Positions 36,117 to 43,859 of a stretch of 64,000 nt of DNA are shown piece by piece. Numbering within the stretch: position 1 is the first letter of the stretch; every line of letters begins with the position of its first letter. Under the pieces are notes generated by a model. It did not search any database, had not been told where the DNA came from, and worked only from the letters and a program-made list of their open reading frames with translations. The DNA is taken from positions 5,838,501 through 5,902,500 of the forward strand of contig NZ_CP073721.1 in NCBI RefSeq assembly GCF_025264685.1, in the 5' to 3' direction. The position numbers were made by a program, and so were the translations under genes. The stretch is from Dactylosporangium roseum. Its GTDB lineage: Bacteria; Actinomycetota; Actinomycetes; Mycobacteriales; Micromonosporaceae.

Positions 36117-36542
36117 GTGGACGACGATCTGCGGGTCACCCCCGATGTCACCCTGCCCCGCGCGGAGCTGACGTGGCGGTTCAGCCGCTCGGGCGGGCCG
36201 GGCGGCCAGTCGGTGAACACCACCGATTCCCGCGTCGAGCTGCGGTTCGACCTGGCCGCGACGGGTGCGCTGCCGGAGCCGCTGAAGACTCGCGCGCTGC
36301 ATCGGCTGGCCGGCCGGCTGGTCGACGGGGTGCTGTCGATCGTCGCTTCCGAGCACCGTTCGCAGCTCCAGAACCGCCGCGCCGCCGAGGAGCGCCTGGT
36401 CGCGGTCATCGCCGCCGCGATCGCCCCGCCGCCCCGGCCGCGAACGCGAACCAAGCCGTCACGTGGAGTCATCGAGCGGCGGCTCAGCGACAAACGGCAC
36501 CGTTCCCGGCGGAAACAGGAACGCCGGCGCCCCGAAGATTAG
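36117..36542 (+). CDS. arfB: Peptidyl-tRNA hydrolase ArfB (YaeJ), ribosome rescue
   Basis: A 141-aa stop-codon-independent release factor that frees ribosomes stalled on truncated mRNA. The GGQ catalytic motif is in FSRSGGPGGQSVNTTDSRVEL, and the basic C-terminal tail (RGVIERRLSDKRHRSRRKQERR) is the part that enters the empty mRNA channel. Start GTG 36117 gives the usual family length; a CAAGAT box lies 6 nt upstream. A longer frame from 36024 would add 31 residues not typical of the family. Confidence 0.92.
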   Translation: MDDDLRVTPDVTLPRAELTWRFSRSGGPGGQSVNTTDSRVELRFDLAATGALPEPLKTRALHRLAGRLVDGVLSIVASEHRSQLQNRRAAEERLVAVIAAAIAPPPRPRTRTKPSRGVIERRLSDKRHRSRRKQERRRPED

Positions 36543-36553
36543 AAAATCACGGG

Positions 36554-37264
36554 GTGGTACTGCACCGTGTCTGCCTGATCGCGTTGAGTCTCCTGTTGAC
36601 GTCGTGCGGGGGTGCCGCGCCCTCCTCCGATTCCCGGACGGCCGCGAGCGAGGCACCGGGCCACCCGCCGCAGACGGCCGCCGTCCCGGGACTGCCGAGC
36701 CTCCCGGCGGCCGCGGGCAGCCCGGTCGACCTGACCGGCTGGGAGGTCACCGTCTACTACACGGCGGTCGCCGCGTTCCACAGCGGCGCGACGGTCCGGG
36801 TCACCGGCTGCCCGACGATCGACTGCGATCGGGGCGTCGACCAGCAGGACCTGGGCAGCTACCCCGCCTCGTTCGTGGACGTGGTCAAGAACGAGGGCAC
36901 CGGCAAGACCGCCGACGGCCGGTACCTCAACTGGTCCCACGACACCGGCTACTGGATGGACACCGCCCCGCGCGACGCGGACGGCCGGCCGCTGCGGCCC
37001 TGGGTGTCGGCGGCGGCCGACAGCGACGTCCTGCGGGTGGGCAGCCGGTTCACCGTCCTGCGCTGCGGCACCGCCGAGGTGACGGCGGAGGTGTGCGCCC
37101 GTCTCAAGGAGCCCACCTGGACGATCGTCGACCAGTTCACGCCCGGCCTGGGCGGCAGCAAGCACGTCGACCTCTACATCGGCGAGGAGACCGGCCCCGG
37201 CTTCACCGACTCCGACCTCTACACGACCCTGAAGGGCGCGACGCTGTCGGTCCTTCGGGCATGA
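36554..37264 (+). CDS. Lipoprotein of unknown function
   Basis: A 236-aa predicted lipoprotein. The short signal peptide ends in the lipobox LLTSC (Cys18), followed by a flexible Ser/Ala/Pro region. The C-terminal part (SRFTVLRC...TWTIVDQFTPGLGGSKHVDLYIGE) faintly resembles the 3D/RlpA-like fold of cell-wall lytic proteins, but I cannot confirm it. Start GTG 36554 lies 12 nt after the arfB stop. Confidence 0.75.
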   Translation: MVLHRVCLIALSLLLTSCGGAAPSSDSRTAASEAPGHPPQTAAVPGLPSLPAAAGSPVDLTGWEVTVYYTAVAAFHSGATVRVTGCPTIDCDRGVDQQDLGSYPASFVDVVKNEGTGKTADGRYLNWSHDTGYWMDTAPRDADGRPLRPWVSAAADSDVLRVGSRFTVLRCGTAEVTAEVCARLKEPTWTIVDQFTPGLGGSKHVDLYIGEETGPGFTDSDLYTTLKGATLSVLRA

Positions 37265-37359
37265 TGGCGGCGGGAAGGGCACCGTCTTCGGTGCCACCGG
37301 CATGACGGGCACGTCCGGCGGTCGAGGGACGTCGGCGCCGGCCGGCGGGGTCCTCCGGG

Positions 37360-38493
37360 TCACGGATGGTCGATCGCCGGGCTCGCGAGCAGCGGGCCGA
37401 CATCGGGAAACGAGCCGTCGCCGAAGAGGACCCGCGCCGCCACGCGGCGACCCGCACGACCGCGCAGCAGCGCCACCGCCGCCTCCGCCGCGGCGGGGGA
37501 TCGGATGCCGGCGAACACGCGGCGCAGCAACAGCCGGCCGCGGAACCGGGCCCGCAACGCGCCCCCGTCGTACCGGCTGAGGATGCGCTGGTCGCCGGTG
37601 CGCAGGTATCCGGCGGTGACCGCCGCGGCAAGCTCGGACATGCGCAGGCAGGGGTCCAGCCCGCCGGCCGTCAGCGGGGACACCGCGCCCGCCGCGTCCC
37701 CGACGAGCAGCCCGGCGGGGCACGCCAACCGTCGCAGCACACCGCCGACCGGGATCGGACCGCCCCGGCGCTCGATCGGACCGGCCGGCGCCGCGCGGCC
37801 CGGCGCGTCCGCGGCGAACTCGTCCAGCAGGTGGCGGACACCGGTGCGCATCCCGCCCGGGTATCCCGCGACGCCGACGTGCGCGTGCCGGCCGTCGTCG
37901 ATGACCCAGCCCAGGTATCCCGGCGCGACCCGGGGGTCCAGCACGCAGTGGAACGCCGGGTCGGTGGTGCCCGACGCGATCGGGTGGACGATCTCGGCAC
38001 CGACCAGCATGCGCCGGTTGACGTCCAGGCCGAGATCGCGGGCCACCCGGGAGCGGGCACCGTCCGCGCCGACGACGAACCGGGCCGTCACCGGTTCCGC
38101 ACCCGCGAACCGCACCAGACCCGTCGAGGCGCCGATGTACCGCACGCCGAGGACGACCCGTGCCCCGGCCTCCTCCGCCGCACGGCGCGCGTGCCCGTAG
38201 ACGCCCGCCATGTCGGCCACGCGGTACTCGTCCCGGTCGCTGGTGAGCCGGACCGGCGCCCGCCGCGACGGCGGATACAGCAGCACGTCCCGGACCCCGG
38301 GGCCGAGCAGGTGGTCCGGCAGGTCGAAGTCGTCGAGCGTGCGGCGCACGAAGATCCCCGTCGTGCGGATGCCCGACGACAGCGACCTGCGGCTGTCGAC
38401 CACCATCACGCTCAGGTCCCGACGCGCGAGCAGGCGGGCCGTGTGCAGGCCGGCCAGGCCCGCACCCACGACCAACACATCCACGGTCTGCAC
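37360..38493 (-). CDS. FAD-dependent oxidoreductase (geranylgeranyl reductase-like)
   Basis: A 377-aa flavoprotein with the N-terminal dinucleotide motif VVGAGLAGLHTARLLARR, the central GADGARSRVAR motif and the second FAD motif LLVGDAAGAVSPLTAGGLDPCLRM. This layout fits the geranylgeranyl-reductase/halogenase-like branch of the PHBH superfamily. The substrate is unknown and no isoprenoid gene is adjacent. GTG 38493 has TACCGT 8 nt upstream. It follows the UvrA-like gene by ~100 nt on the same strand. Confidence 0.87.
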   Translation of the reverse strand: MQTVDVLVVGAGLAGLHTARLLARRDLSVMVVDSRRSLSSGIRTTGIFVRRTLDDFDLPDHLLGPGVRDVLLYPPSRRAPVRLTSDRDEYRVADMAGVYGHARRAAEEAGARVVLGVRYIGASTGLVRFAGAEPVTARFVVGADGARSRVARDLGLDVNRRMLVGAEIVHPIASGTTDPAFHCVLDPRVAPGYLGWVIDDGRHAHVGVAGYPGGMRTGVRHLLDEFAADAPGRAAPAGPIERRGGPIPVGGVLRRLACPAGLLVGDAAGAVSPLTAGGLDPCLRMSELAAAVTAGYLRTGDQRILSRYDGGALRARFRGRLLLRRVFAGIRSPAAAEAAVALLRGRAGRRVAARVLFGDGSFPDVGPLLASPAIDHP

Positions 38494-38501
38494 ACCTTGC
38501 G

Positions 38502-38507
38502 ACGGTA
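38502..38507 (-). promoter_or_regulatory. -10 element of a leaderless promoter (flavoprotein)
   Basis: TACCGT on the minus strand ends 8 nt before GTG 38493. Confidence 0.4.
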
Positions 38508-38590
38508 GGGGCGGCGCCCCGTCAATGCGATCGTTTGCACGCTACCCGCCCCGTACCTCCACATCGTCGCCACACTCGGAACCGGGAGGC

Positions 38591-40864
38591 CTACGCCCCC
38601 ACGTACGTCGCGAGGTGCTCGCCGGTGAGGGTCGAGCGGGCCGCGACCATGTCCGCGGGCGTGCCCTCGAAGACCACCTTCCCGCCGTCGTGTCCCGCGC
38701 CGGGCCCGAGATCGATGATCCAGTCGGCACGGGCCATCACCGCGAGGTGGTGTTCGATCACAATCACGGACTTGCCGGCGTCGACGAGCCGGTCGAGCAG
38801 CTTGAGCAACTGTTCCACGTCGGCGAGATGGAGGCCGGTCGTCGGCTCGTCGAGCACGTAGACCCCGCCCTTCTCGGCCATGTGGATCGCCAGCTTGAGC
38901 CGCTGCCGCTCGCCACCGGAGAGCGTGGTGAGCGGCTGGCCGAGGGTCAGGTAGCCGAGCCCGACGTCTTCCATCCGCGCCAGGACGGCGTGCGCGGCCG
39001 CCGACTTCGCCTTGCCGGCGGCGAAGAACTCCTCCGCTTCGGTGACGGACATCGCGAGCACCTCGCTGATGTCCTTGCCGCCGAGCTTGTACTCGAGGAC
39101 GGCGGCCTGGAACCGCTTGCCCTCGCACTCCTCGCACACCGTCGCGACACCGGCCATCATCGCCAGGTCGGTGTAGGTGACGCCGTTGCCGTTGCAGTTC
39201 GGGCACGCGCCCGCGGAGTTCGCGCTGAACAGCGCCGGCTTGACGCCGTTGGCCTTCGCGAAGGCCGCCCGGATCGGGTCGAGCAGGCCCGTATACGTCG
39301 CCGGGTTGCTGCGGCGCGAGCCCCGGATCGCGGTCTGGTCCACCGAGACGACCCCGGCGCCCTTCGGGATCGAGCCGTGGATGAGCGAGCTCTTGCCCGA
39401 TCCGGCGACCCCGGTCACGACGCACAGCACGCCGAGCGGAACGTCGACGCTGACGTCACGGAGGTTGTGCCGGGTCGCGTTCCGGATGGCGAGCGCGCCG
39501 GTCGGCGTGCGGGTCTCCGACTTGAGCGTGGCCCGGTAGTCGAGGTGGCGACCGGTCAGCGTCCCGCTCGCGCGCAGCCCCTCGACGGTGCCCTCGAAGC
39601 ACACCGTGCCGCCGGCGCCTCCCGCACCCGGCCCGAGGTCGACCACGTGGTCGGCGATCGCGATGCTCTCCGGCTTGTGCTCGACGACCAGCACGGTGTT
39701 GCCCTTGTCGCGCAACTGCACCAGCAGCCCGTTCATCCGCTGGATGTCGTGCGGATGCAACCCCACCGTGGGCTCGTCGAAGATGTACGACACGTCGGTG
39801 AGGCTCGACCCGAGGTGCCGGATCATCTTCGTGCGCTGCGCCTCGCCACCGGACAGCGTGCCGGAGGGACGGTCGAGACTGAGGTAGCCGAGCCCGATCT
39901 CGACGAAGGAGTCGAGCGTCTGCCGCAGCGTCGCCAGGAGCGGCGCGACCGAACGATCCTTGATGTCGCGGACCCACTCGGCGAGGTCGCTGATCTGCAT
40001 GGCACACGCGTCGGCGATGTTGACGCCGTCGATCCGCGAGTCCAGCGCGGCCTTGTTGAGCCGTGTGCCGCCGCACTCGGGGCACGCCGTGAACGTGACG
40101 GCCCGGTCGACGAAGGCGCGGAGGTGCGGCTGCAACGCCTCCTTGTCCTTCTGCAGGAACGCCTTCTGGACGCGGGGGACGAGCCCCTCGTAGGTCATGT
40201 TGATGTTGTCGACCTTGACCTTGACCGCCTCCTTGTAGAGGAAGTCGTGCAGCTCCTGGTCGGTGTAGTCGCGGATCGGCTTGTCGGCGTCGACGAATCC
40301 GGACGCCGCGAAGATGCGCACCAGCCAGCCGTCGGGGTTGTAGCCCGGGATGGTGATGGCGCCCTCGGCGAGCGACTTGTCCCGGTCGAACAGTTCGTCG
40401 AGGTCGATGTCGGTCGCGGTGCCCATGCCCTCGCAGCTCGGGCACGCGCCCGCTGGCACGTTGAAGCTGTAGTGGAACGCCGGCCCCGCGCTCGGCACGC
40501 CCAGCCGGCTGAACACGATCCGCAGCATCGCGTTGGCGTCGGTGGCGGTGCCGACCGTGGAGCGGGAGTTGGCGCCCATCCGCTCCTGGTCGACGATGAT
40601 CGCCGTGGTCAGCCCTTCGAGCAGGTCGACGTCGGGCCGGGACTGGCTGGGCATGAACCCTTGCACGAACGCGCTGTAGGTCTCGTTGATGAGCCGCTGC
40701 GACTCGGCGGCGATCGTGCCGAACACGAGCGAGCTCTTGCCGGATCCAGACACACCGGTGAACACCGTCAGCCGTCGCTTGGGGATCTCGACGGTCACGT
40801 TCTTCAGGTTGTTCTCGCGGGCCCCGTGGACCTTGATCAGGTCATGACTGTCTGCGGCATGCAT
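38591..40864 (-). CDS. Short UvrA-like ABC ATPase (UvrA2/drug-resistance type)
   Basis: A 757-aa protein with two UvrA-type ATPase modules: Walker A GVSGSGKSSL and GVAGSGKSSL, signatures LSGGEAQRTKM and LSGGERQRLKLA, and Walker B IFDEPTVGLH and VLDEPTTGLH. Zinc-type CxxC pairs occur (CPSCEG, CPECGG, CPNCNG, CEECEG). Canonical UvrA is about 950 aa, and this shorter class usually lacks the UvrB-binding domain. Relatives confer resistance to DNA-binding drugs or have unknown repair roles. Start ATG 40864 lies 6 nt after TACTGT. Confidence 0.92.
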   Translation of the reverse strand: MHAADSHDLIKVHGARENNLKNVTVEIPKRRLTVFTGVSGSGKSSLVFGTIAAESQRLINETYSAFVQGFMPSQSRPDVDLLEGLTTAIIVDQERMGANSRSTVGTATDANAMLRIVFSRLGVPSAGPAFHYSFNVPAGACPSCEGMGTATDIDLDELFDRDKSLAEGAITIPGYNPDGWLVRIFAASGFVDADKPIRDYTDQELHDFLYKEAVKVKVDNINMTYEGLVPRVQKAFLQKDKEALQPHLRAFVDRAVTFTACPECGGTRLNKAALDSRIDGVNIADACAMQISDLAEWVRDIKDRSVAPLLATLRQTLDSFVEIGLGYLSLDRPSGTLSGGEAQRTKMIRHLGSSLTDVSYIFDEPTVGLHPHDIQRMNGLLVQLRDKGNTVLVVEHKPESIAIADHVVDLGPGAGGAGGTVCFEGTVEGLRASGTLTGRHLDYRATLKSETRTPTGALAIRNATRHNLRDVSVDVPLGVLCVVTGVAGSGKSSLIHGSIPKGAGVVSVDQTAIRGSRRSNPATYTGLLDPIRAAFAKANGVKPALFSANSAGACPNCNGNGVTYTDLAMMAGVATVCEECEGKRFQAAVLEYKLGGKDISEVLAMSVTEAEEFFAAGKAKSAAAHAVLARMEDVGLGYLTLGQPLTTLSGGERQRLKLAIHMAEKGGVYVLDEPTTGLHLADVEQLLKLLDRLVDAGKSVIVIEHHLAVMARADWIIDLGPGAGHDGGKVVFEGTPADMVAARSTLTGEHLATYVGA

Positions 40865-40870
40865 CGGGCC

Positions 40871-40876
40871 ACAGTA
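40871..40876 (-). promoter_or_regulatory. -10 element of a leaderless promoter (UvrA-like gene)
   Basis: TACTGT on the minus strand ends 6 nt before ATG 40864; no ribosome-binding site is present. Confidence 0.5.
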
Positions 40877-41012
40877 AACGACGGCTCTGACATTTTTCGG
40901 CGATGCCGGCCGAGCCGCACCGCGGCAACGGCGGCCGGCGCCGCACGGGTCGCGGCGCGCTGGACGGCCACCGGAGCACCGCCGACGCCGAAGACGCGGT
41001 GGCGGCCGTCGG

Positions 41013-41441
41013 CTAGCGGTCGCCGAGCAGGGAGCCGCCGACGGTGCGGGACCGGCCACGGAACTCGGCCACCACCTCGCCGTCGGGCCGGCGGACCGTC
41101 ACGTCGTAGAGGCCGCCGCGGCCACGGCGGATCCGCTCCACCGCCGTGGCCGTCAGGACGTCGCCGGACCGGACCGGCGACAGGAACTCGATGTCGCAGC
41201 CCGCCGCCACGGTCCGCTCGTCGTACGTGTTGCAGGCGAACGCGAACGCCGTGTCGGCCAGCAGGAAGACGAACCCGCCGTGGCCGATGGCGTGGCCGTT
41301 GAGCATGTCGTCCCGCACGGTCATGCGGGCCGTGGCCCGGCCCGGGCCGACGTCCTCGACGGTGATGCCGAGGGACCGCGACGCGACGTCGTCGGCGAAC
41401 ATGGCGGCGGCGCAGGCGCGGGCCAGCTCCAGCGGTTCCAC
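41013..41441 (-). CDS. PaaI-type hotdog thioesterase
   Basis: A 142-aa acyl-CoA thioesterase of the PaaI family. The motif LNGHAIGHGGFVFLLADTAFAFA contains the Asn, HGG and Asp residues expected of this class. In phenylacetate degradation PaaI hydrolyses hydroxyphenylacetyl-CoA, but no paa gene is nearby, so the substrate is open. It starts 5 nt after the Nudix stop and so is probably the last gene of the pyrG-nudix-paaI operon. Confidence 0.92.
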   Translation of the reverse strand: MEPLELARACAAAMFADDVASRSLGITVEDVGPGRATARMTVRDDMLNGHAIGHGGFVFLLADTAFAFACNTYDERTVAAGCDIEFLSPVRSGDVLTATAVERIRRGRGGLYDVTVRRPDGEVVAEFRGRSRTVGGSLLGDR

Positions 41442-41446
41442 AGGCC

Positions 41447-42037
41447 TCAGACCGCTTCGGACGCCGGGCGCAGCGTCGACCAGCCGCGGTCCCGGGCGTG
41501 GGCCGCGCCGAGGACACCGACCAGGCAGGCCGCGTTGGTGATCTCGCCGCTCAGCGCCATCCCCACCGCCTCGTCGAGGTCGATCCAGCGCAGTTCGAGG
41601 TCGGCCTCCTCGTGGATCCGCTCGTGGCGGTCCTCAGCCGGTACCGACGCGATCTCCCGGGCCAGGAAGAGCCGGATCTTCTCGTTGGAGCAGCCCGGCG
41701 TCGTGTGGACCTCGGTCAGCAGGTCCCACCGGGCGGCGACGAGGTCGGCCTCCTCGGCGAGTTCCCGCGCCGCGGCGTCGACCAGCGGCTCCCCCGCCAC
41801 GTCGATGAGCCCGGCCGGCAGCTCCCAGAGCACCTGCCGGACCGCCGGGCGGTACTGGCGGACGAGCGCGACCCGCCCGTCGGCTCTGAGCGCCACGACC
41901 CCGACGGCGCCGACGTGGACCATGTAGTCCCGGGCGGCGACGTCGCCGCCCGGCATCACGACCTCGTCGGTGACGATCGAGAAGACCCGGTTGCGCAGCC
42001 GCTCGACGTGCGACCGGACCTCGTAGGTGTTCGTCAT
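41447..42037 (-). CDS. Nudix hydrolase (ADP-ribose pyrophosphatase-like)
   Basis: A 196-aa Nudix enzyme of the ADP-ribose diphosphatase type. The Nudix box ends REL-EE (DAAARELAEEADL), preceded by WELPAGLID as in NudF/Rv1700. The reaction is ADP-ribose to AMP and ribose 5-phosphate, with Mg2+. ATG 42037 overlaps the pyrG stop by 4 nt. The pyrG-Nudix pair is the mycobacterial order (Rv1699-Rv1700), as I recall it. Confidence 0.93.
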   Translation of the reverse strand: MTNTYEVRSHVERLRNRVFSIVTDEVVMPGGDVAARDYMVHVGAVGVVALRADGRVALVRQYRPAVRQVLWELPAGLIDVAGEPLVDAAARELAEEADLVAARWDLLTEVHTTPGCSNEKIRLFLAREIASVPAEDRHERIHEEADLELRWIDLDEAVGMALSGEITNAACLVGVLGAAHARDRGWSTLRPASEAV

Positions 42038-43740
42038 GCGTCGATGGTCTCCAGTTCGACCGGCAGGCGGTCGGCCGCGTTGTAGACCACCGCGGCGCCG
42101 ACGAACGCGGCGAACAGCGGGTGTGCCCGGGTCGGGCGGCTCTTGAGCTCCGGGTGCGCCTGGGTGGCGACGAAGAACGGGTGCTGCTCGCGGTCGAACT
42201 CGACGAACTCGACGAGCCGGCCGTCCGGGGAGGTGCCCGAGACGCGCAGGCCGGAGCGCTGCATCGCGTCACGGTAGGCGTTGTTGACCTCGTACCGGTG
42301 GCGGTGCCGCTCGGAGACCTCGGTCACGCCGTACGCCTCAGCGGTGAGCGTACCGGGGACGAGGACCGCCGGATAGGCGCCGAGTCGCATGGTGCCGCCC
42401 ATGTCGCCCTTGCCGGCGACGATGTCCTGCTGGTCGGCCATGGTCGAGATCACCGGGTCGGGGGTGTCGGCGTCGAACTCGAGCGAGTTGGCCCCGCTGA
42501 TGCCGGCGACGTCGCGCAGCACCTCGATCGTCATGCACTGCAGGCCCAGGCACAGGCCGAGCGTGGGGATGCCGTGCTCGCGGGTGTACCGCGCGGCGCC
42601 GATCTTGCCCTCGATGCCCCGCACGCCGAAGCCGCCCGGGATGACCACGCCGTCGACGCCGGCGAGCGCCTGGGCGGCGCCGGCGGGCGTGGTGCAGGCG
42701 TCGCTGGGCACCCAGCGGATCTCGACGCGGGCGCGGTGGGCGAAGCCGGCGGCGCGCACGGCCTCGGTGACCGAAAGGTACGCGTCGGGCAGGTCGACGT
42801 ACTTGCCGACGATCGCGACCGTGACGGCCTGCCGCGGGTGGTGGACCCGGTCGAGCAGGTCGTCCCACTTCTTCCAGGCCACGTCGCGGAACGACAGGCC
42901 GAGGCGGCGCACGACGTAGGCGTCGAGGCCCTCCTCGTGCAGGACCCGCGGGATGTCGTAGATCGAGGGCGCGTCGGGCGCGGACACGACCGCCTCGGTG
43001 TCGACGTCGCAGTACAGCGCCAGCTTGTTCTTCGTCTTCTCGGGGATCTCGCGGTCGGAGCGGCAGACCAGCGCGTCGGGCTGGATGCCGATGCTGCGCA
43101 GGGCCGCGACGGAGTGCTGCGTCGGCTTGGTCTTCAGCTCCCCGGACGGCGCCAGGTACGGCACCAGGGAGACGTGCAGGAAGAAGCAGTTGTCCCGGCC
43201 GATGTCGTGGCGCACCTGCCGGATGGCCTCCAGGAACGGCAGCGACTCGATGTCGCCGACGGTGCCGCCGACCTCGGTGATCACCACGTCGGGCGCCACG
43301 CCGTCGGCGTTGGGCTCCGACATGGCCCGGATGCGGGCCTTGATCTCGTTGGTGACGTGCGGGATGACCTGGACGGTGTCGCCGAGGTATTCGCCGCGGC
43401 GCTCCTTGGCGATGACCGCCGAGTAGATCTGGCCGGTGGTGACGTTGGCGTTGCGCGACAGGTCCTGGTCGAGGAACCGCTCGTAGTGGCCGATGTCGAG
43501 GTCGGTCTCGGCGCCGTCCTCGGTCACGAACACCTCGCCGTGCTGGAACGGGTTCATGGTGCCGGGGTCGACGTTGAGATACGGGTCGAGCTTCTGCATG
43601 ACGACCCGCAACCCGCGGGCACTGAGCAGACTGCCGAGGCTGGACCCGGTCAGACCCTTGCCGAGCGAGGAGGCGACGCCCCCGGTGACGAAAATGTGCT
43701 TGGCCTGCCGGCTCGCACCGGTCCGTGCTGATGAGGACAA
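42034..43740 (-). CDS. pyrG: CTP synthase
   Basis: A 568-aa amidotransferase making CTP from UTP, ATP and glutamine. The synthase domain (KHIFVTGGVASSLGKGL, LDPYLNVDPGTMNPFQHGEVFV) is followed by a class I glutaminase domain with the Cys nucleophile in GLCLGLQCM and the GGFGVRG oxyanion strand. Start TTG 43740 has GGGAG about 8 nt upstream. It overlaps the Nudix gene. The last gene of the upstream envelope operon ends 119 nt before it on the same strand. Confidence 0.97.
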   Translation of the reverse strand: MSSSARTGASRQAKHIFVTGGVASSLGKGLTGSSLGSLLSARGLRVVMQKLDPYLNVDPGTMNPFQHGEVFVTEDGAETDLDIGHYERFLDQDLSRNANVTTGQIYSAVIAKERRGEYLGDTVQVIPHVTNEIKARIRAMSEPNADGVAPDVVITEVGGTVGDIESLPFLEAIRQVRHDIGRDNCFFLHVSLVPYLAPSGELKTKPTQHSVAALRSIGIQPDALVCRSDREIPEKTKNKLALYCDVDTEAVVSAPDAPSIYDIPRVLHEEGLDAYVVRRLGLSFRDVAWKKWDDLLDRVHHPRQAVTVAIVGKYVDLPDAYLSVTEAVRAAGFAHRARVEIRWVPSDACTTPAGAAQALAGVDGVVIPGGFGVRGIEGKIGAARYTREHGIPTLGLCLGLQCMTIEVLRDVAGISGANSLEFDADTPDPVISTMADQQDIVAGKGDMGGTMRLGAYPAVLVPGTLTAEAYGVTEVSERHRHRYEVNNAYRDAMQRSGLRVSGTSPDGRLVEFVEFDREQHPFFVATQAHPELKSRPTRAHPLFAAFVGAAVVYNAADRLPVELETIDA

Positions 43741-43859
43741 AGCCTGCTCCCGTGGTCGGTCCGCTGCAGAAGCGCAACGTGGGGATCGAGCGATCCACGG
43801 GAGTCCAGCCTAACAGCAGGTGAGCAGGGCCGCAGAAGACACACCCGGCGTCACACCCG

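Noticed and set aside
42121..43731. Plus-strand 536-codon frame opposite pyrG
   Set aside because: It is an antisense shadow of a strongly conserved gene, as are similar long frames opposite the 707-aa membrane protein, recN and nadK genes.
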